A stretch of DNA of 64,000 nucleotides, from positions 5,520,501 to 5,584,500 of the forward strand of contig OX485807.1 in assembly GCA_950295325.1 (NCBI GenBank). Direction: 5' to 3'. The notes under the pieces were generated by a model. The model saw only the letters and a program-made list of their open reading frames with translations, was not told where the DNA came from and made no database searches. The DNA is from Polytrichum commune (taxonomy: Eukaryota; Streptophyta; Polytrichopsida; Polytrichales; Polytrichaceae). A program made the position numbers and the translations under genes. Below are positions 34,660 to 45,222 of this stretch, piece by piece; position 1 is the first letter of the stretch, and each line of letters opens with the position of its first letter.

Positions 34660-35081
34660 TAACCCTTAAATGCCTCATGATACGGTATATAAGATGTGAT
34701 TTCTAAACTAGACGAGGCCCGTATATATATATTGTGTGTATGGGCATATGTTGAGACCCGGTGTTCTTTTAAGGGTCAAGGAAAACATTAACTGACACTA
34801 CGTCATTTGGATGAACTTCTAGGTTGATTTGCGCGGATAAGGAGAAGCGGTTGGCAACAAAATCTTGGGGAGAATTGACGGTGGTAGTTAGCTAACTTAC
34901 ACACCTAATAAGGCATGGGTGAATGTAACTTAATGAGTGGTCAAAGCTAGTCTAGTTCACTTCAGATTCTCAAGCTGAGTTAACATTCAAATTGGGGCCA
35001 GTTAACACACGTGACCAAGAGCCGCGAGGGAAATTTTTTCAAAAAAAAAAAAAAAAAAAAAAAAACTTAGGATCTCTCATG
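34660..35081. other. no gene; poly-A tract
   Basis: Spacer with an A-run of about 25-28 at 35039-35065; no other feature. Confidence 0.4.
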
Positions 35082-35308
35082 CTGTGATCAAGGAGAACTG
35101 GCAGTTAGTTACAAATGACCCAGTTGAGTTTGAGAAAAAACCAGTTGAAGTTCAAGACGGTAGGAAAATAACCGATCATTTTAGAGGAATTTATAGAATA
35201 TAACCCCAACTTAATAAAGGAAAATTGGAGGATGTCAATATGTGACCGGTTGGACTTGCAAACACTAGGATCTCAACCGATTATGCCCAAAAATTCCCCT
35301 GGTCACTT
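35082..35308 (+). mobile_element. hAT-type MITE (AACCGG family), 227 bp
   Basis: Starts CTGTGATCAAGGAGAACTGG and ends CCCCTGGTCACTT, with the perfect 8-bp duplication CTCTCATG at 35074-35081 and 35309-35316, the hallmark of hAT. The interior has repeated AACCGG/CCGGTT motifs and the block GATCATTTTAGAGGAATTTA shared by all copies. It is non-coding. Confidence 0.85.
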
Positions 35309-35742
35309 CTCTCATGGTCATGGTTTTAGTCGTGTGAAGACCATGACCAAGACCATTTTTATAAAGTTTTGGTCACGGGACAAAGTGTAAAGCATCCTTA
35401 GACCATGACATCATATTTTTAACAAAAATAAGAAACCAACACAAGAAATCATGGGATGTACTGAAAACGGATGTTGCTCGATTGTATAATATTTTTTTTG
35501 GACGTGGTCATCTTCATTGTGTGCGAGACAACTTATTTCAGTTCTCTTATTGTAGAAAGTAGGTGACCACCGGACATTATTCATTTAAGGACACATAGCA
35601 TGCCATGTCACCCTTTTCACTTTTTCATCCATTCTATGACATCACTTTTATTTTTTGTGACATCATGTAGAACGAAGTGGGACCCGTCACTTCTTTCTCA
35701 ACCAATGAGAGAATTTAGAATGTGATGGTCATGGTCAATGAT
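35309..35742. other. no gene seen
   Basis: Intergenic spacer; no reading frame or repeat end recognised. Confidence 0.4.
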
Positions 35743-35969
35743 CACTACACCAAATATGGTATTTAGTGTCGCTTCCTATTTGAACTTACGCAATGCAATG
35801 ATACCTTACAACAAAAATAAAATTCTACTACTAAAAAGGTTGAATAAGGTGTTCGAACATTAGCAACACATAATTGATTTTACTTGGTAAAATATTACAT
35901 TCTCAGTAAATAGTTATAGCACAATGTAGCCGAAGAGCATTAACACTAAATACCATACATGGTGTGGTG
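35743..35969. mobile_element. CACTACACC-type MITE, 227 bp
   Basis: CACTACACCAAATATGGTAT at the left and ATACCATACATGGTGTGGTG at the right are inverted. CACTA-type starts suggest the CACTA superfamily, but flanking 3-mers (GAT and TAC) do not match, so the superfamily is uncertain. Confidence 0.65.
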
Positions 35970-36051
35970 TACAAACTCCCTTAAGTTACAATTGCCAAAT
36001 GAGTTGACCCTCCGAAGCAAATAAGGTCTAGCTCAATGTTGATCACCTGCC

Positions 36052-36533
36052 CACTACACCGTTTATGGTATTTAGTGTCATGTACACTATTTGTGAAGGG
36101 CCTAAACTAGATACCTAGAGGTCTCAAAGTGTCATGTATGCTCGTTACCAACATGATACTATTTGTCAACATAGGTTATTTTTATATTTTCATATCTTCA
36201 TATCATGACATTTGGCATAACACATTAAGATTCTTGAGATGATAATTTTGCATTTCAGCATGCAAGGAGAAGATGTTATTGAACATATTAATGCCAACTA
36301 TCATTTGTGTACATTATAGTCAACTTGTAAACCATTGTTTAACATAGATATGCACCTCATAACACCTTTGAACAGACTCATCCCAAGATATTAGTAAGCA
36401 CACTTGAACACCAAATGTCATGACGTGACACTTATGGTGACTGTCGATCATTATTGTAACCTGGCATCTGCCTCAAAATAGGATAAGTGACACTATTACA
36501 CATGTGACACTAAATCCCATAAACGGTGTGGTG
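36052..36533. mobile_element. CACTACACC-type MITE, long form, 482 bp
   Basis: CACTACACCGTTTATGG and its inverse CCATAAACGGTGTGGTG bound the element. Flanking 3-mers are GCC and ACC. The interior (ACACCTCATAACAC, GATATTAGTAAGCACACTTG, CATGACGTGACACT) recurs at 39397, 40850, 46930 and 48851. Confidence 0.7.
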
Positions 36534-36710
36534 ACCCCAATTTGTGTTTGTGCCAATGATAAGCTTATATTGTGAATCTCAAGTTTCAATAGTTTCATTG
36601 CATTGAGCCCAGACTCGTCATCTAAATCTTTCATATCATCCTCGAAAAATCACTAGATGAATCTACAAGTTTCCTTATATTATAAGTTGGATTTAGTGTA
36701 GGATTTCTAA

Positions 36711-37174
36711 GGACTGCTTTACACATGTACCAAGACTGGTGACCATGAAAAGCTAAAGGCCCTTGAGAGGCATTTAAAGGCCGTATGTTGGGAAATAGAA
36801 ATCAAGCATGGAGTAAAGTGAAAGTGGATCATGTTGAGAGACTGCAATATGTGTTCGGGTTTAGGTCCCCACCATGACAATATGATACTTTTAAGAGCCA
36901 ATGGCAATTTCATTGATTGCCAAGGCCTTTAATTTTATAATTGACCCACCTCTTTTAGATGGGCCTAACACAATATGTGATAGATCATGAAACATTATCC
37001 ACTTGTTGCCATGTTGGATGCCACATAGATTTCCATCCATTCGATTCTCTTGGGTCCCTTGGGCCTTCAAGGTCTAGAGTAAATTGAACTTGGATTGTCT
37101 ATGGCTTGTTGACCAAACACATAATTTTTATTATTATGGGCAAAAAGCCCTCAAGCTATACTATAAAATGGCCC
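36711..37174. mobile_element. Tourist-like MITE, diverged, 464 bp
   Basis: Left GGACTGCTTTACACATGTACC and right AATGGCCC, flanked by TAA at 36708-36710 and 37175-37177. The CCAAGA..GGTGACCATG block near the left end links it to the 12372 family. Confidence 0.6.
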
Positions 37175-37319
37175 TAAGGATGTGTGGCCTTATCATGGAT
37201 AGTGCCAACTCCATCGATAAATTTGGCCATTTAATGGGACTGAGAATGGTCTCATTATGTTAAAGAATGTGAAATACAAAGATATCATTTCGAGTTGCAA
37301 AATTAAGGTTAAAACGTAA

Positions 37320-37520
37320 AAGTGGTAAAAGATCTAAGTGAAGATTTTATTTCTCCTTAAATGTTCACATAGACCCTCCCACTCTTGTTGACTATTGAAC
37401 CTAAGATGATGTCAATTTTTTTGAACACATAGTCCAATTCCATCTTAACATAAATCATGCTAGTGTGCTTTCTTAGCTCCCAACTTTTGTCATATACCAA
37501 TGATGCATAGTTGACCACAC
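37320..37520. repeat. dispersed repeat family A, copy 2
   Basis: Shares GAAGATTTTA, ATGTTCACATAGACCCTCCC, TTGACTATTGAACCTAAGATG and AACACATAGTCCAA blocks with the copies at 54610-54780 and 53600-53800. Confidence 0.45.
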
Positions 37521-38079
37521 AAGGTCCACATACCTTAGCTTACTTGGAGTTACTCAATCTTACAATTTTCCAAGAAGATGGGTGTATAATCTTTTATGGA
37601 CTACAAGTTATATGATTCCTTGATACCAATTAGTAAGAAATTGTCTTTTTTTCTTTCTAAAGAGAAATTGACATTTGTAAAAAAAACTAATCCCACATTG
37701 ATTTATTTGTGCTCAGGCGTCATATTGTCTTGGGGTTATCTGGTTCCACCATGTGCACCAACCCTATTTTTTTGGGCAAAAGAAAACTAGATCATCAAAT
37801 CTAAAAAAGAATGGAATATGTTGTCGTTGTCTCATGGATGAAATCTCTGAGATTACTCCCAAATTTAGACAATGTGACTTTGTTACTCCAATAATAGTCT
37901 CCATTTCAAACTTTGAAACAAAAACATCAATGTTCATCCATAGAGTTGCTTTCCCCCCTCTCAAATCCCTTGACTTTATATGTTTCTTGACAATGAAATA
38001 AAACATTTCACACAACACACACGCACATGGATGCTTATTCATGAAATAAAACAAAGATAATTATAGACTAAATAAAGAA
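37521..38079. other. no gene seen
   Basis: Overlapping frames of 64-96 codons on both strands at 37596-38054 show no domain and share the same bases, so none is called. Confidence 0.4.
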
Positions 38080-38260
38080 GGAGAGGAGAGTGGATGACGA
38101 GTTGTGGGAACAACAAACCATCCACCTACTTGAGCCGGTCATCAACCATAACCGATCAACTCATTTGAGAATTGTGGATGATATCGTGCCTTCATGGATG
38201 CAAAATTATGAGGAGTTATGACAACCCTTCATGCTCTTGGATAAGCAATCGATTAGGAAA
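38080..38260. repeat. single outlying copy of the 258-bp tandem unit
   Basis: GAGGAGAG, CATCCACCTACTTGAG, GATCAACTCATTTGAGAATTG, TGGATGATAT, and ATGCTCTTGGAT align in order with the 9902-10935 array, especially its last unit. It shows the repeat is dispersed as well as tandem. Confidence 0.55.
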
Positions 38261-38293
38261 CCTTGATTTGTCCAACTGGAGTGTGGTAAGTAA

Positions 38294-38953
38294 GGGGTTG
38301 TTTACACCATGGACCACGAGGTCGTCCCAAGGCCTTGTAAAATCTGCGATTGGCTGTTGAACTCGTCCCGGGACCACTTCGGTTTACACCAAGGGGAAAA
38401 ATGTCAAAGTGACCATGGATTCGAGGTCACCAAAAGACATATTTTAGGACCTACATTATCCACTGACATGGTCCAACAAGTTTTGTGGTGGGAGAGGCGC
38501 TCTGGTAGAAGAATGTAGATGCCCATGGCAGAAAAATATTACTATCAATAAAAATTTAATGATTTTTTTTTGGAGAAGAGAAGATGAAGACAAGAGAAGA
38601 CAAGAGAATGATCAAACTTGCTCAAAACTGCTCTTTTTGGATATTTATTATAAAAAAAACCAACACCTTCACTTTTTGGTGCATGGTCATTCCTCGATAT
38701 GGACGAACCAACCCATACACTCGTTCCTTGTTGGATGCCTGAACCCTTGCCTCCAAGGAACCAGTGTACAAGTTGGTTCGCCCCAGCCGTCATTCCTCTT
38801 GGTCCACATTCGGTTTACACCTAGTGAGGGACCCAAAGACTTTGTAAATTGATTTTATTTATTGTCTTTCTAAAATCAGACCATCGAAGTCGGACCATGG
38901 GAAAAGGCCATCTCCCATGGTCCGATTTCATGGTCCATGGTGTAAACCGACCC
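38294..38953. mobile_element. PIF/Harbinger-like TIR element, 660 bp
   Basis: Left end GGGGTTGTTTACACCATGG and right end CCATGGTGTAAACCGACCC are inverted. The left flank is TAA and the right TAC, close to a TAA duplication. It contains a nested foldback MITE at 38702-38783. It is non-coding. Confidence 0.6.
38702..38783. mobile_element. CGAACCAACCC foldback MITE, about 82 bp
   Basis: CGAACCAACCCATACACTCG pairs with TGTACAAGTTGGTTCG across a short GGATGCCTGAACCCTTGCC loop. Further copies are at 45136 and 49388/51054 and in the array to 52255. Confidence 0.75.
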
Positions 38954-39396
38954 TACGTAGACCAAGCTCACACTCACGACTGTCCGTGTGTGTCGGAGGC
39001 ACTAGCGACCACGTCCTCTCTACCAAATACCGCATTATTATTATTCTCAAATATCTTGAATAGCTTATTACGGTGTGGAAGGTGACACGTACGTCCCTTC
39101 AAAGAGTACCTCAGTTAATTGTTGTAAGCTAGGCTTTGAGGGGCGTGGGCTAATATTATAGTAGTAGATTAGACTGTGGAAGGGTGGTTGTTAGCCTTAG
39201 ATTCGTCGTAGCCTAACCTAACCTAACCTACTGATTAGGCTGCACTTAACTTCATCTTTAAGTTTAAGTGCACGCGTCCTGGCCTCGGCAAAGCTGCACT
39301 GACACACACAGACCACCATACCATACTAGCGAGCACTATGAACTTGGTGAAGATGGCGGGAGTCTCGCTGGTGTCCACTAACTTAATTGGAGGACA

Positions 39397-39760
39397 CTAG
39401 TTTGGTTGATGGTACTTGGTGTCATGCACACTATTGGTGGAGGGCGTAAACTACGTAGATGCCTAGGGATCTCAAAGTGTCGCGTTCGTTAATGGCGAAT
39501 AGATGGATGCTCTTCTCCGTCAACATAAGCAGCTTTTCAAAGTGGACCATTATTTATATTATGGCATTGAGCGTAGTACGTTGGGGTAGTTGAGATGATA
39601 GTTTTGCAATTTAGTGTGCGAGGGGAAGGGATTCTTGAGCATAGTAATGGCAAGTGTCGTGTGTTCACGTTTTAGTATGTGAGAGGAAGATATTCTTGAG
39701 CATGTCAATGCTATTGTGTGCATTTTAGTCAAACTATAGATTGCATCTCTTATACATGGA
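39397..39760. mobile_element. CACTACACC-type MITE, partial
   Basis: GATGGTACTTGGTGTCATGC, ACTATTGGTGGAGGGC and GAGATGATAGTTTTGCA align with the left two-thirds of the 36052 copy. Two AGTGTGCGAGGGGAAG-like blocks suggest an internal duplication. The right end is missing. Confidence 0.5.
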
Positions 39761-40375
39761 GGAGCAGTGTATTTTTGTTTGTGACCGGATGACTGTTCCG
39801 GCTATGAAAAAGAGCCCCACCCCTCCCATGCACTACAACTTTAGTAACACTTATAGTACAATTACAAGTCACCGATATGCTAATTATAATGAAGCCATGC
39901 ACTGCCACCTAAGCCACACATGTAGCAATGCTTGATTACCTTTGTACTAGCCAAAGGCCCAGTTTAGCCACATGGCGTGTTGATTTGAGTAGGTATATTG
40001 CCCCTCTTTTGAACGAGGGTAGCATTTTGGTCGTTTGGAGATGATTTGAGTGGAGGTTCGATCAAACAACCAACTCCAAATTAATTTCTAAATTGTTGCC
40101 CCTCAAGACCACTATTGACATTCCTACTATAATCTCCTACATAATAGAACTTCAATATTTAAAGAATTTGGAATGTGAGTGGTGACCTCTAACATGCAAA
40201 CATCTATACAGTTGGATTCGCCAAAATAACTTGAGATCTTCAACTATGGTTGCTGAAATCGAGGTCACATAATCTGGGCATATTTGAGGGAAATTGGGTG
40301 TGGGAGATTAGGGGTTAAACCGACCGCGCCAAATTTGTGGGCCCAACTTCAACTTATTCAAGAGAGTTGTTAAGT
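39761..40375. other. no gene seen
   Basis: Intergenic; nothing recognised beyond AT-rich spacer. Confidence 0.4.
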
Positions 40376-40580
40376 TTAACTTTATGGTATTTAGTGTCAC
40401 TTACTATAAGGAGTTATGTAATTCTCTAACTCTTTTTTTTTGAATATGTAAATTTTCATGAAGTAAAGTCCATACAACCTATTAAACTTTTATTTTGTAA
40501 GCTATAAAATCTATGATAAGGAGTTATGACCTCGCGTAATCCCAAATAGTAAGTGACAATATACACTGTAAACGGTGTAC
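40376..40580. mobile_element. CACTACACC-type MITE, short form
   Basis: TTTATGGTATTTAGTGTCAC at the left and CAAATAGTAAGTGACAAT...AAACGGTGTAC at the right are inverted. The very ends are eroded. Confidence 0.55.
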
Positions 40581-40849
40581 CATTCAACATATTATATGTA
40601 GGTTGCAAGTTGTACCTATACCTTTAGAAGACTTTGAGTTGCACAAAACATGTCAGGAAGTTTAAACCGGCTAAGAACAATGAGATTGAATTGTCTTCAC
40701 ATGAGCATTATTCTCAAGAAGAGATTCAGAGTATCATTGACAATTGTTAGTGTAGAATGAGAAATTCATTGTACTTTTTCTAATTTCAATATATTTTTGC
40801 TGAATGAAATAGTCACCAAGCCGGTGTCCGGCGCAAGCCATCACTAGTT

Positions 40850-41050
40850 GTGTAACATAGGCATACACCTCATAACACTATTAAACATAACTCTTGCCAA
40901 GATATTAGCAAGTGCATTTGAACACCAATCTCTCGTGAGGTGACTTTGGTGGTGAAGTTGTTGATCATGAGTGTAACCTAGCATACACCTAAAAATAGCG
41001 TAAGTGACACTATTATGCACGTGACACTAAATACCATAAACAATGTAGTA
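40850..41050. mobile_element. CACTACACC-type MITE, right half
   Basis: GTAACATAGGCATACACCTC, GCCAAGATATTAGCAAG and GACACTAAATACCATAAAC match the right half of 36052-36533. Confidence 0.55.
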
Positions 41051-41908
41051 GAGCTAATAGGGAGCAATTCATTTGAGATGTACATTTTCCCACACACTAC
41101 CAACAAGGATAATTAGGTCCGCTTTACACTAGAGAGGCTAAGAGCTCAAAGGAAGGAGCCTTGTCATTTGTCCCATGAACCTTTTTGGCTTCATAGGTTT
41201 CACAATCAATTTTGTTTCATCAGAAGGGAGCCTCGATCGTATGCATATGCTTGATCACTCAAGTTCACTTTAATGTTGAGCTTTCAACTTGAGAGCTTAA
41301 ATGTTTACCCCTAGGATACCAACACTTAGATGGCTTGTTCATAGCGCTTTGATGGATCTCATGTGAGACGACTAGGTATGACAAGCTCTTGGTCAAAATC
41401 TTAAGTCATCTTGTGGAGGTCGCTTAGGAATGTCCAAGTCTAAACTTTGATTTGCTTTTGGGTCCCGAACCATTGTGCTTCCATTCATTCCACGGCTTGT
41501 TGTGAATTCTTCTTACGTATAGTATCATTCAACCTTTGATATCTCACTTTGACGGGCACAATTATTTATGCTTGCTCAAGGCATTGAGAGCTTGAGCATT
41601 GGAGCAATCATCATACACAGGTGACAGAAACATGCATTTAATTTACCCCAACGGTACAGTTACATAATTTTCAATAATGTGGACTGGATTTTCGATGACG
41701 TAGGATAAGTTGCCCATGACTCATATTGCTTGTAGCTAGAGTTGTAAGCCCAATTCAAATTCTAAGCTTTCAAGTTGAAAGCTCTAATGTAAAGCAGACT
41801 TAAGTGAACAAACATGAGGAAGAAGGTGTTGGTGGCCAATGAGAAGGCCCCTTTCTTCGAACTGATCTCAACTTCCGCAAGTTAGTGTAAGCCATCTCGA
41901 GAGCATTC
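41051..41908. other. no gene seen
   Basis: Intergenic DNA without supported features. Confidence 0.4.
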
Positions 41909-42135
41909 CAATGAACGAGGAGAACCGACTGTTAATTACATATGAACCGGGTGGATTTGAGAAATAACTGCTTGAAGTTCAAGACTTCAGGAAAATGAGG
42001 GATCGTTTTAGAGGAATTTAGAGAATATACCTCAAATCAATAAAGAAAAACCAGAAGATGTCAATGTGTCACCGGTTGAACTTGGAAACACTAGGATCTC
42101 GACCGATTATGCCTGAAAATCTGACCCCCACAGTA
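41909..42135 (+). mobile_element. hAT-type MITE (AACCGG family), 227 bp
   Basis: Starts CAATGAACGAGGAGAACC; flanked by the 8-bp duplication GAGCATTC (41901-41908 and 42136-42143). Its interior aligns with the 35082 copy. Confidence 0.85.
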
Positions 42136-42491
42136 GAGCATTCCCTGCTCTCTTTCTTTCTTACTTACTTACTTACTTACTTCCGATAACCATAACCAAA
42201 TCCAGGGATGCCCAATTCTCAATCCGATTTTTGCAGATGCTTTCATCGTAGATTTGCTAAAGCAACATGTGTTTTGTTGTGTAAATGTAATCCGTAGAAG
42301 TCGGAGAAGATGAAAAAGGAACCACACAGCACCCACACAACCTTACTCCCATGACCCACCCACCCACACACATGAATGCCACTGCAGGCATGATGATTTA
42401 AGGAGCCCGCCTCCCTGCAAGCCTAGAAATACTCACATACGTAAGGGTAAGCAATCACAGGAGGCTAGTTCAGTTGCTCCGTAGGCCGAAG

Positions 42492-42723
42492 CTACGATCG
42501 GGGAGAACCGGCAGTTAGTTACAAAAGAACCGGCTGAGTTTGAGAAATAACCGGTTGAAGTTCTTCAAGACTGCCGGAAAATTACCGAACAATTTACAGG
42601 AATTTATAGAGTATACCCCGATTCAATAAAGAAAAACCGGAGAATGTCAACACATAACCGGTTGGACTTGCAAACACTTGGAGGATCTCAACCGGTGATG
42701 CCCAAAAATCTCTCCGATCACTG
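42492..42723 (+). mobile_element. hAT-type MITE (AACCGG family), 232 bp
   Basis: CTACGATCGGGGAGAACCGG at the left and TCTCTCCGATCACTG at the right, with the perfect 8-bp duplication GGCCGAAG at 42484-42491 and 42724-42731. This is the clearest copy for defining the family ends. Confidence 0.9.
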
Positions 42724-42731
42724 GGCCGAAG

Positions 42732-42822
42732 TCATCGCGCTGCTGCTGCAGATCAGCCTCCCAGCTTCCTTTCAAGCGAAGACTTCTCTCCTCCTGTCAG
42801 ACCTCAACACTAGACTTCGCTT

Positions 42823-42865
<43 letters not shown>

Positions 42866-43140
42866 TATATATATATACATAAACTAACCTAGAGAGCGCA
42901 GTGGCCCCATTAGTTTTGTCATGCCATCCCATATTGCCACTGAGTGCAGTGCTGCCGAAGGCTGGAGCCTGTCAGGCACATCACAGACCTGTTGTCGGGC
43001 GTCACGAGGGAGGAAAATTCCTTCCCCTATGCGCGCCAACTCCACTCCCTTCGCCTGTTTTCGAAGCCTACGACGACCACGAAAGCTGCCTGCCTTGGCC
43101 TGCCTGGCCTGCCTGCGACCTGGACATAACTTATATACAT
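42732..43140. other. GC-rich segment, possible decayed gene fragment
   Basis: Unlike the AT-rich surroundings, this segment is GC-rich on both sides of an AC microsatellite (42828-42863), and open frames overlap on both strands. The longest minus-strand frame (42884-43174) includes VCDVPDRLQPSAALHSVAIW but I recognise no domain. It could be an exon relic or GC-biased noise. Confidence 0.3.
42828..42863. repeat. AC microsatellite
   Basis: About 17 AC units followed by a TATATATATA run. Confidence 0.9.
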
Positions 43141-43221
43141 TATAATATGTTGACAAAGAAGGTGGATCTGACACCAGGACTCTGCATGGATAATAGGTGT
43201 AATGTGAATTGCACCCATGGG

Positions 43222-43549
43222 TACACTACTAAACTTTGGATCTGCCTAAAAACCCCCATCGAGCGTGGCTCGGAGGCTAGGTTCGGGAGGGGGTGGCAGG
43301 GTTGGGATAAAACATGCCCCCTATTTTTTTTAATTGGGTGGGGCCTTGTTTGATCTCATAAGGGGCTCCCTAGGGCAATTTGGGGCCGCAGGACCCAAAT
43401 TTAGCAAAACAAACCAAAAAAATCACCAAGGGGCTAAAACGGGGAGGGCCAAAAAAATGAACCCCACCGAACCTGGCCTCCGAGCCTGACAGCTGCAACG
43501 CTCGTCAGGGGTATTTAGGGAGCCCCCTAAACTTTGGGAAACTTGGTTT
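43222..43549. repeat. long inverted repeat (foldback element)
   Basis: GGCTCGGAGGCTAGGTTCGG (about 43266-43285) faces CCGAACCTGGCCTCCGAGCC (about 43468-43487). Pairing continues outward through CGAGCGT/ACGCTCG and CTAAACTTTGG/AAACTTTGGG segments with gaps. The interior is GGGGCC-rich and non-coding. No duplication was identified. Confidence 0.55.
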
Positions 43550-45135
43550 CTGTACACACTTGGGGATTTTGACACCAATGAGCCATTGTCGCTCGTTTGA
43601 TGCTTGGTCTCAGGGTTCGGGAGATTTTTGAGCTCGACAAGCTAAAATCCGTCCCTTCAGAATTTCTACCGGTTTTTTCAGGATTTCATCGGTTGCAAAC
43701 TTGTTGTCATTAATTTGGATTGCTCAATATCCTCTATTTTTTTTTTGAGTGTCGGTTAATTTCCTCTACATTGTAATGACAACCAACCAAAAACTCGGGC
43801 ATTGATAAGTAAGTTGGTTTTTCAATGTAGCAGAATTATATCTACAAACAACATACACCATTCAACAACATTGTCCAACATATCAGCATACAACAATAAT
43901 ATGTAATGATATCAACATCCAACAAGAATTATGAACAATTTATCCGTAGCAAGAGTTGAACCTAAAATAAGCCATCAACCGGTTGATGGCCATGGATAAA
44001 CTCTTCTATCATACCTAGGTCTTAAAACCTCATATTAGATTTGAGGCCATAACATGATAAAAGAGTAACCTAACATACCATACCATATATAGAAATGAAA
44101 TTCATCAACTGTTAGAGTCAAAATCAACAATATCATCTTCACCTTCAAGAGGAAAACGCCCTGAAAGGTATCTTTGTGGATGTGAAAACAACCATCTAAA
44201 CTTTGTAGAGTTCCTCCATAAAGCTATGGCTTCCATTAGTACATTATCAAGATCACCACAAAGATCTTCCGTAGACACACTCATAATACATTCTAAACTC
44301 TAGCCGTCAACAATGAAATGCAATAATGAAGCAAAAGCTTCCCATGTCCGCCATTCACCAAATCGCTACAAGCCTATAACGAACACATAACCTAAACCCT
44401 AGAACCAAATGATATCCGGCACCAGATGAATCAAACCGGATGAAATCCACTTATTTCACAATTCATCCAAGTAAAAATCCTCCTCCTCAAAATGGTTGGT
44501 GGTTGAAATCCATTTTTGTTTTAAAAACACCGGTTTCACATCCTCCACTTTCCCAATTCAGCCGGACTTTTCACACAACCAATCGGCCACCATTACACTA
44601 AACACCGGTTCTCCCCGGACATTGATCCGACCCCCCCCCCCCCCCCTTTTGTTGTCATTGAAACCCTGGGCGCCACCTCCTAGGCGCAATGCCTATTGTG
44701 ATTTTAGTAATACACCTACTCTTGTGATGTTAGATCCATTGATTGTTTAGTGTTTGACATAATGTGTGGCTTCTGCACCTATCCTCCTCGGCCGAATAAG
44801 TTTCTTTGTTTTCCCTGGGAATAATCAACGGTTCTCCTGACATTGGTCATTTAACTCAGGGGTTGTTTGCACCAGTTGCGTTTATAGTGTTTGGTGTTTA
44901 TATATTTACCTCAGGGTAGGAAATTATTACACATTCTTGCCCTTTTGTGAGTTTGAGGTTTTAGACTTGACATCGGACATTCATGCTTTTTGGGAGTTTA
45001 GGGTTTCATTCGCTTCCATTGTAGTAGTACTTGCACATAGTAAGCTTTGAAGTGATGCAACAAGAGAGTGGAGCTCTTGCTTTGAGATGTAGGTTTGAAG
45101 GTTACGGCCTGAATGGAGAAACATTGTCGAGATTT
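43550..45135. other. no gene; C16 tract
   Basis: Intergenic, AT-rich, with a run of 16 C at 44631-44646. CAGGGTTCGGGAGATTTTTGAG near 43611 resembles one end of the AACCGG hAT MITE, but the other end could not be established. Confidence 0.4.
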
Positions 45136-45222
45136 GGGCGAACCAACCGACCCATACACTCGTTCCTTGTTGGATGCCTAAACCCTTGCCTCCAAGAACC
45201 AGAGTACGGGTTGGTTTGCCCC
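45136..45222. mobile_element. CGAACCAACCC foldback MITE
   Basis: GGGCGAACCAACC at the left and GGTTGGTTTGCCCC at the right, with the same loop as the 38702 copy. Confidence 0.75.

Noticed and set aside
39211-39231. CCTAACCTAACCTAACC resembling an interstitial telomere repeat
   Set aside because: The unit is the 5-mer CCTAA, not the plant CCCTAAA 7-mer, and there are only about three units.
42901-43353. 150-codon plus-strand frame as a gene
   Set aside because: It runs into the long inverted repeat at 43222 and competes with frames on both strands; no domain recognised.
43611-43804. Possible further AACCGG hAT MITE
   Set aside because: Both ends resemble the same terminus and the flanking 8-mers do not match, so the boundaries could not be supported.
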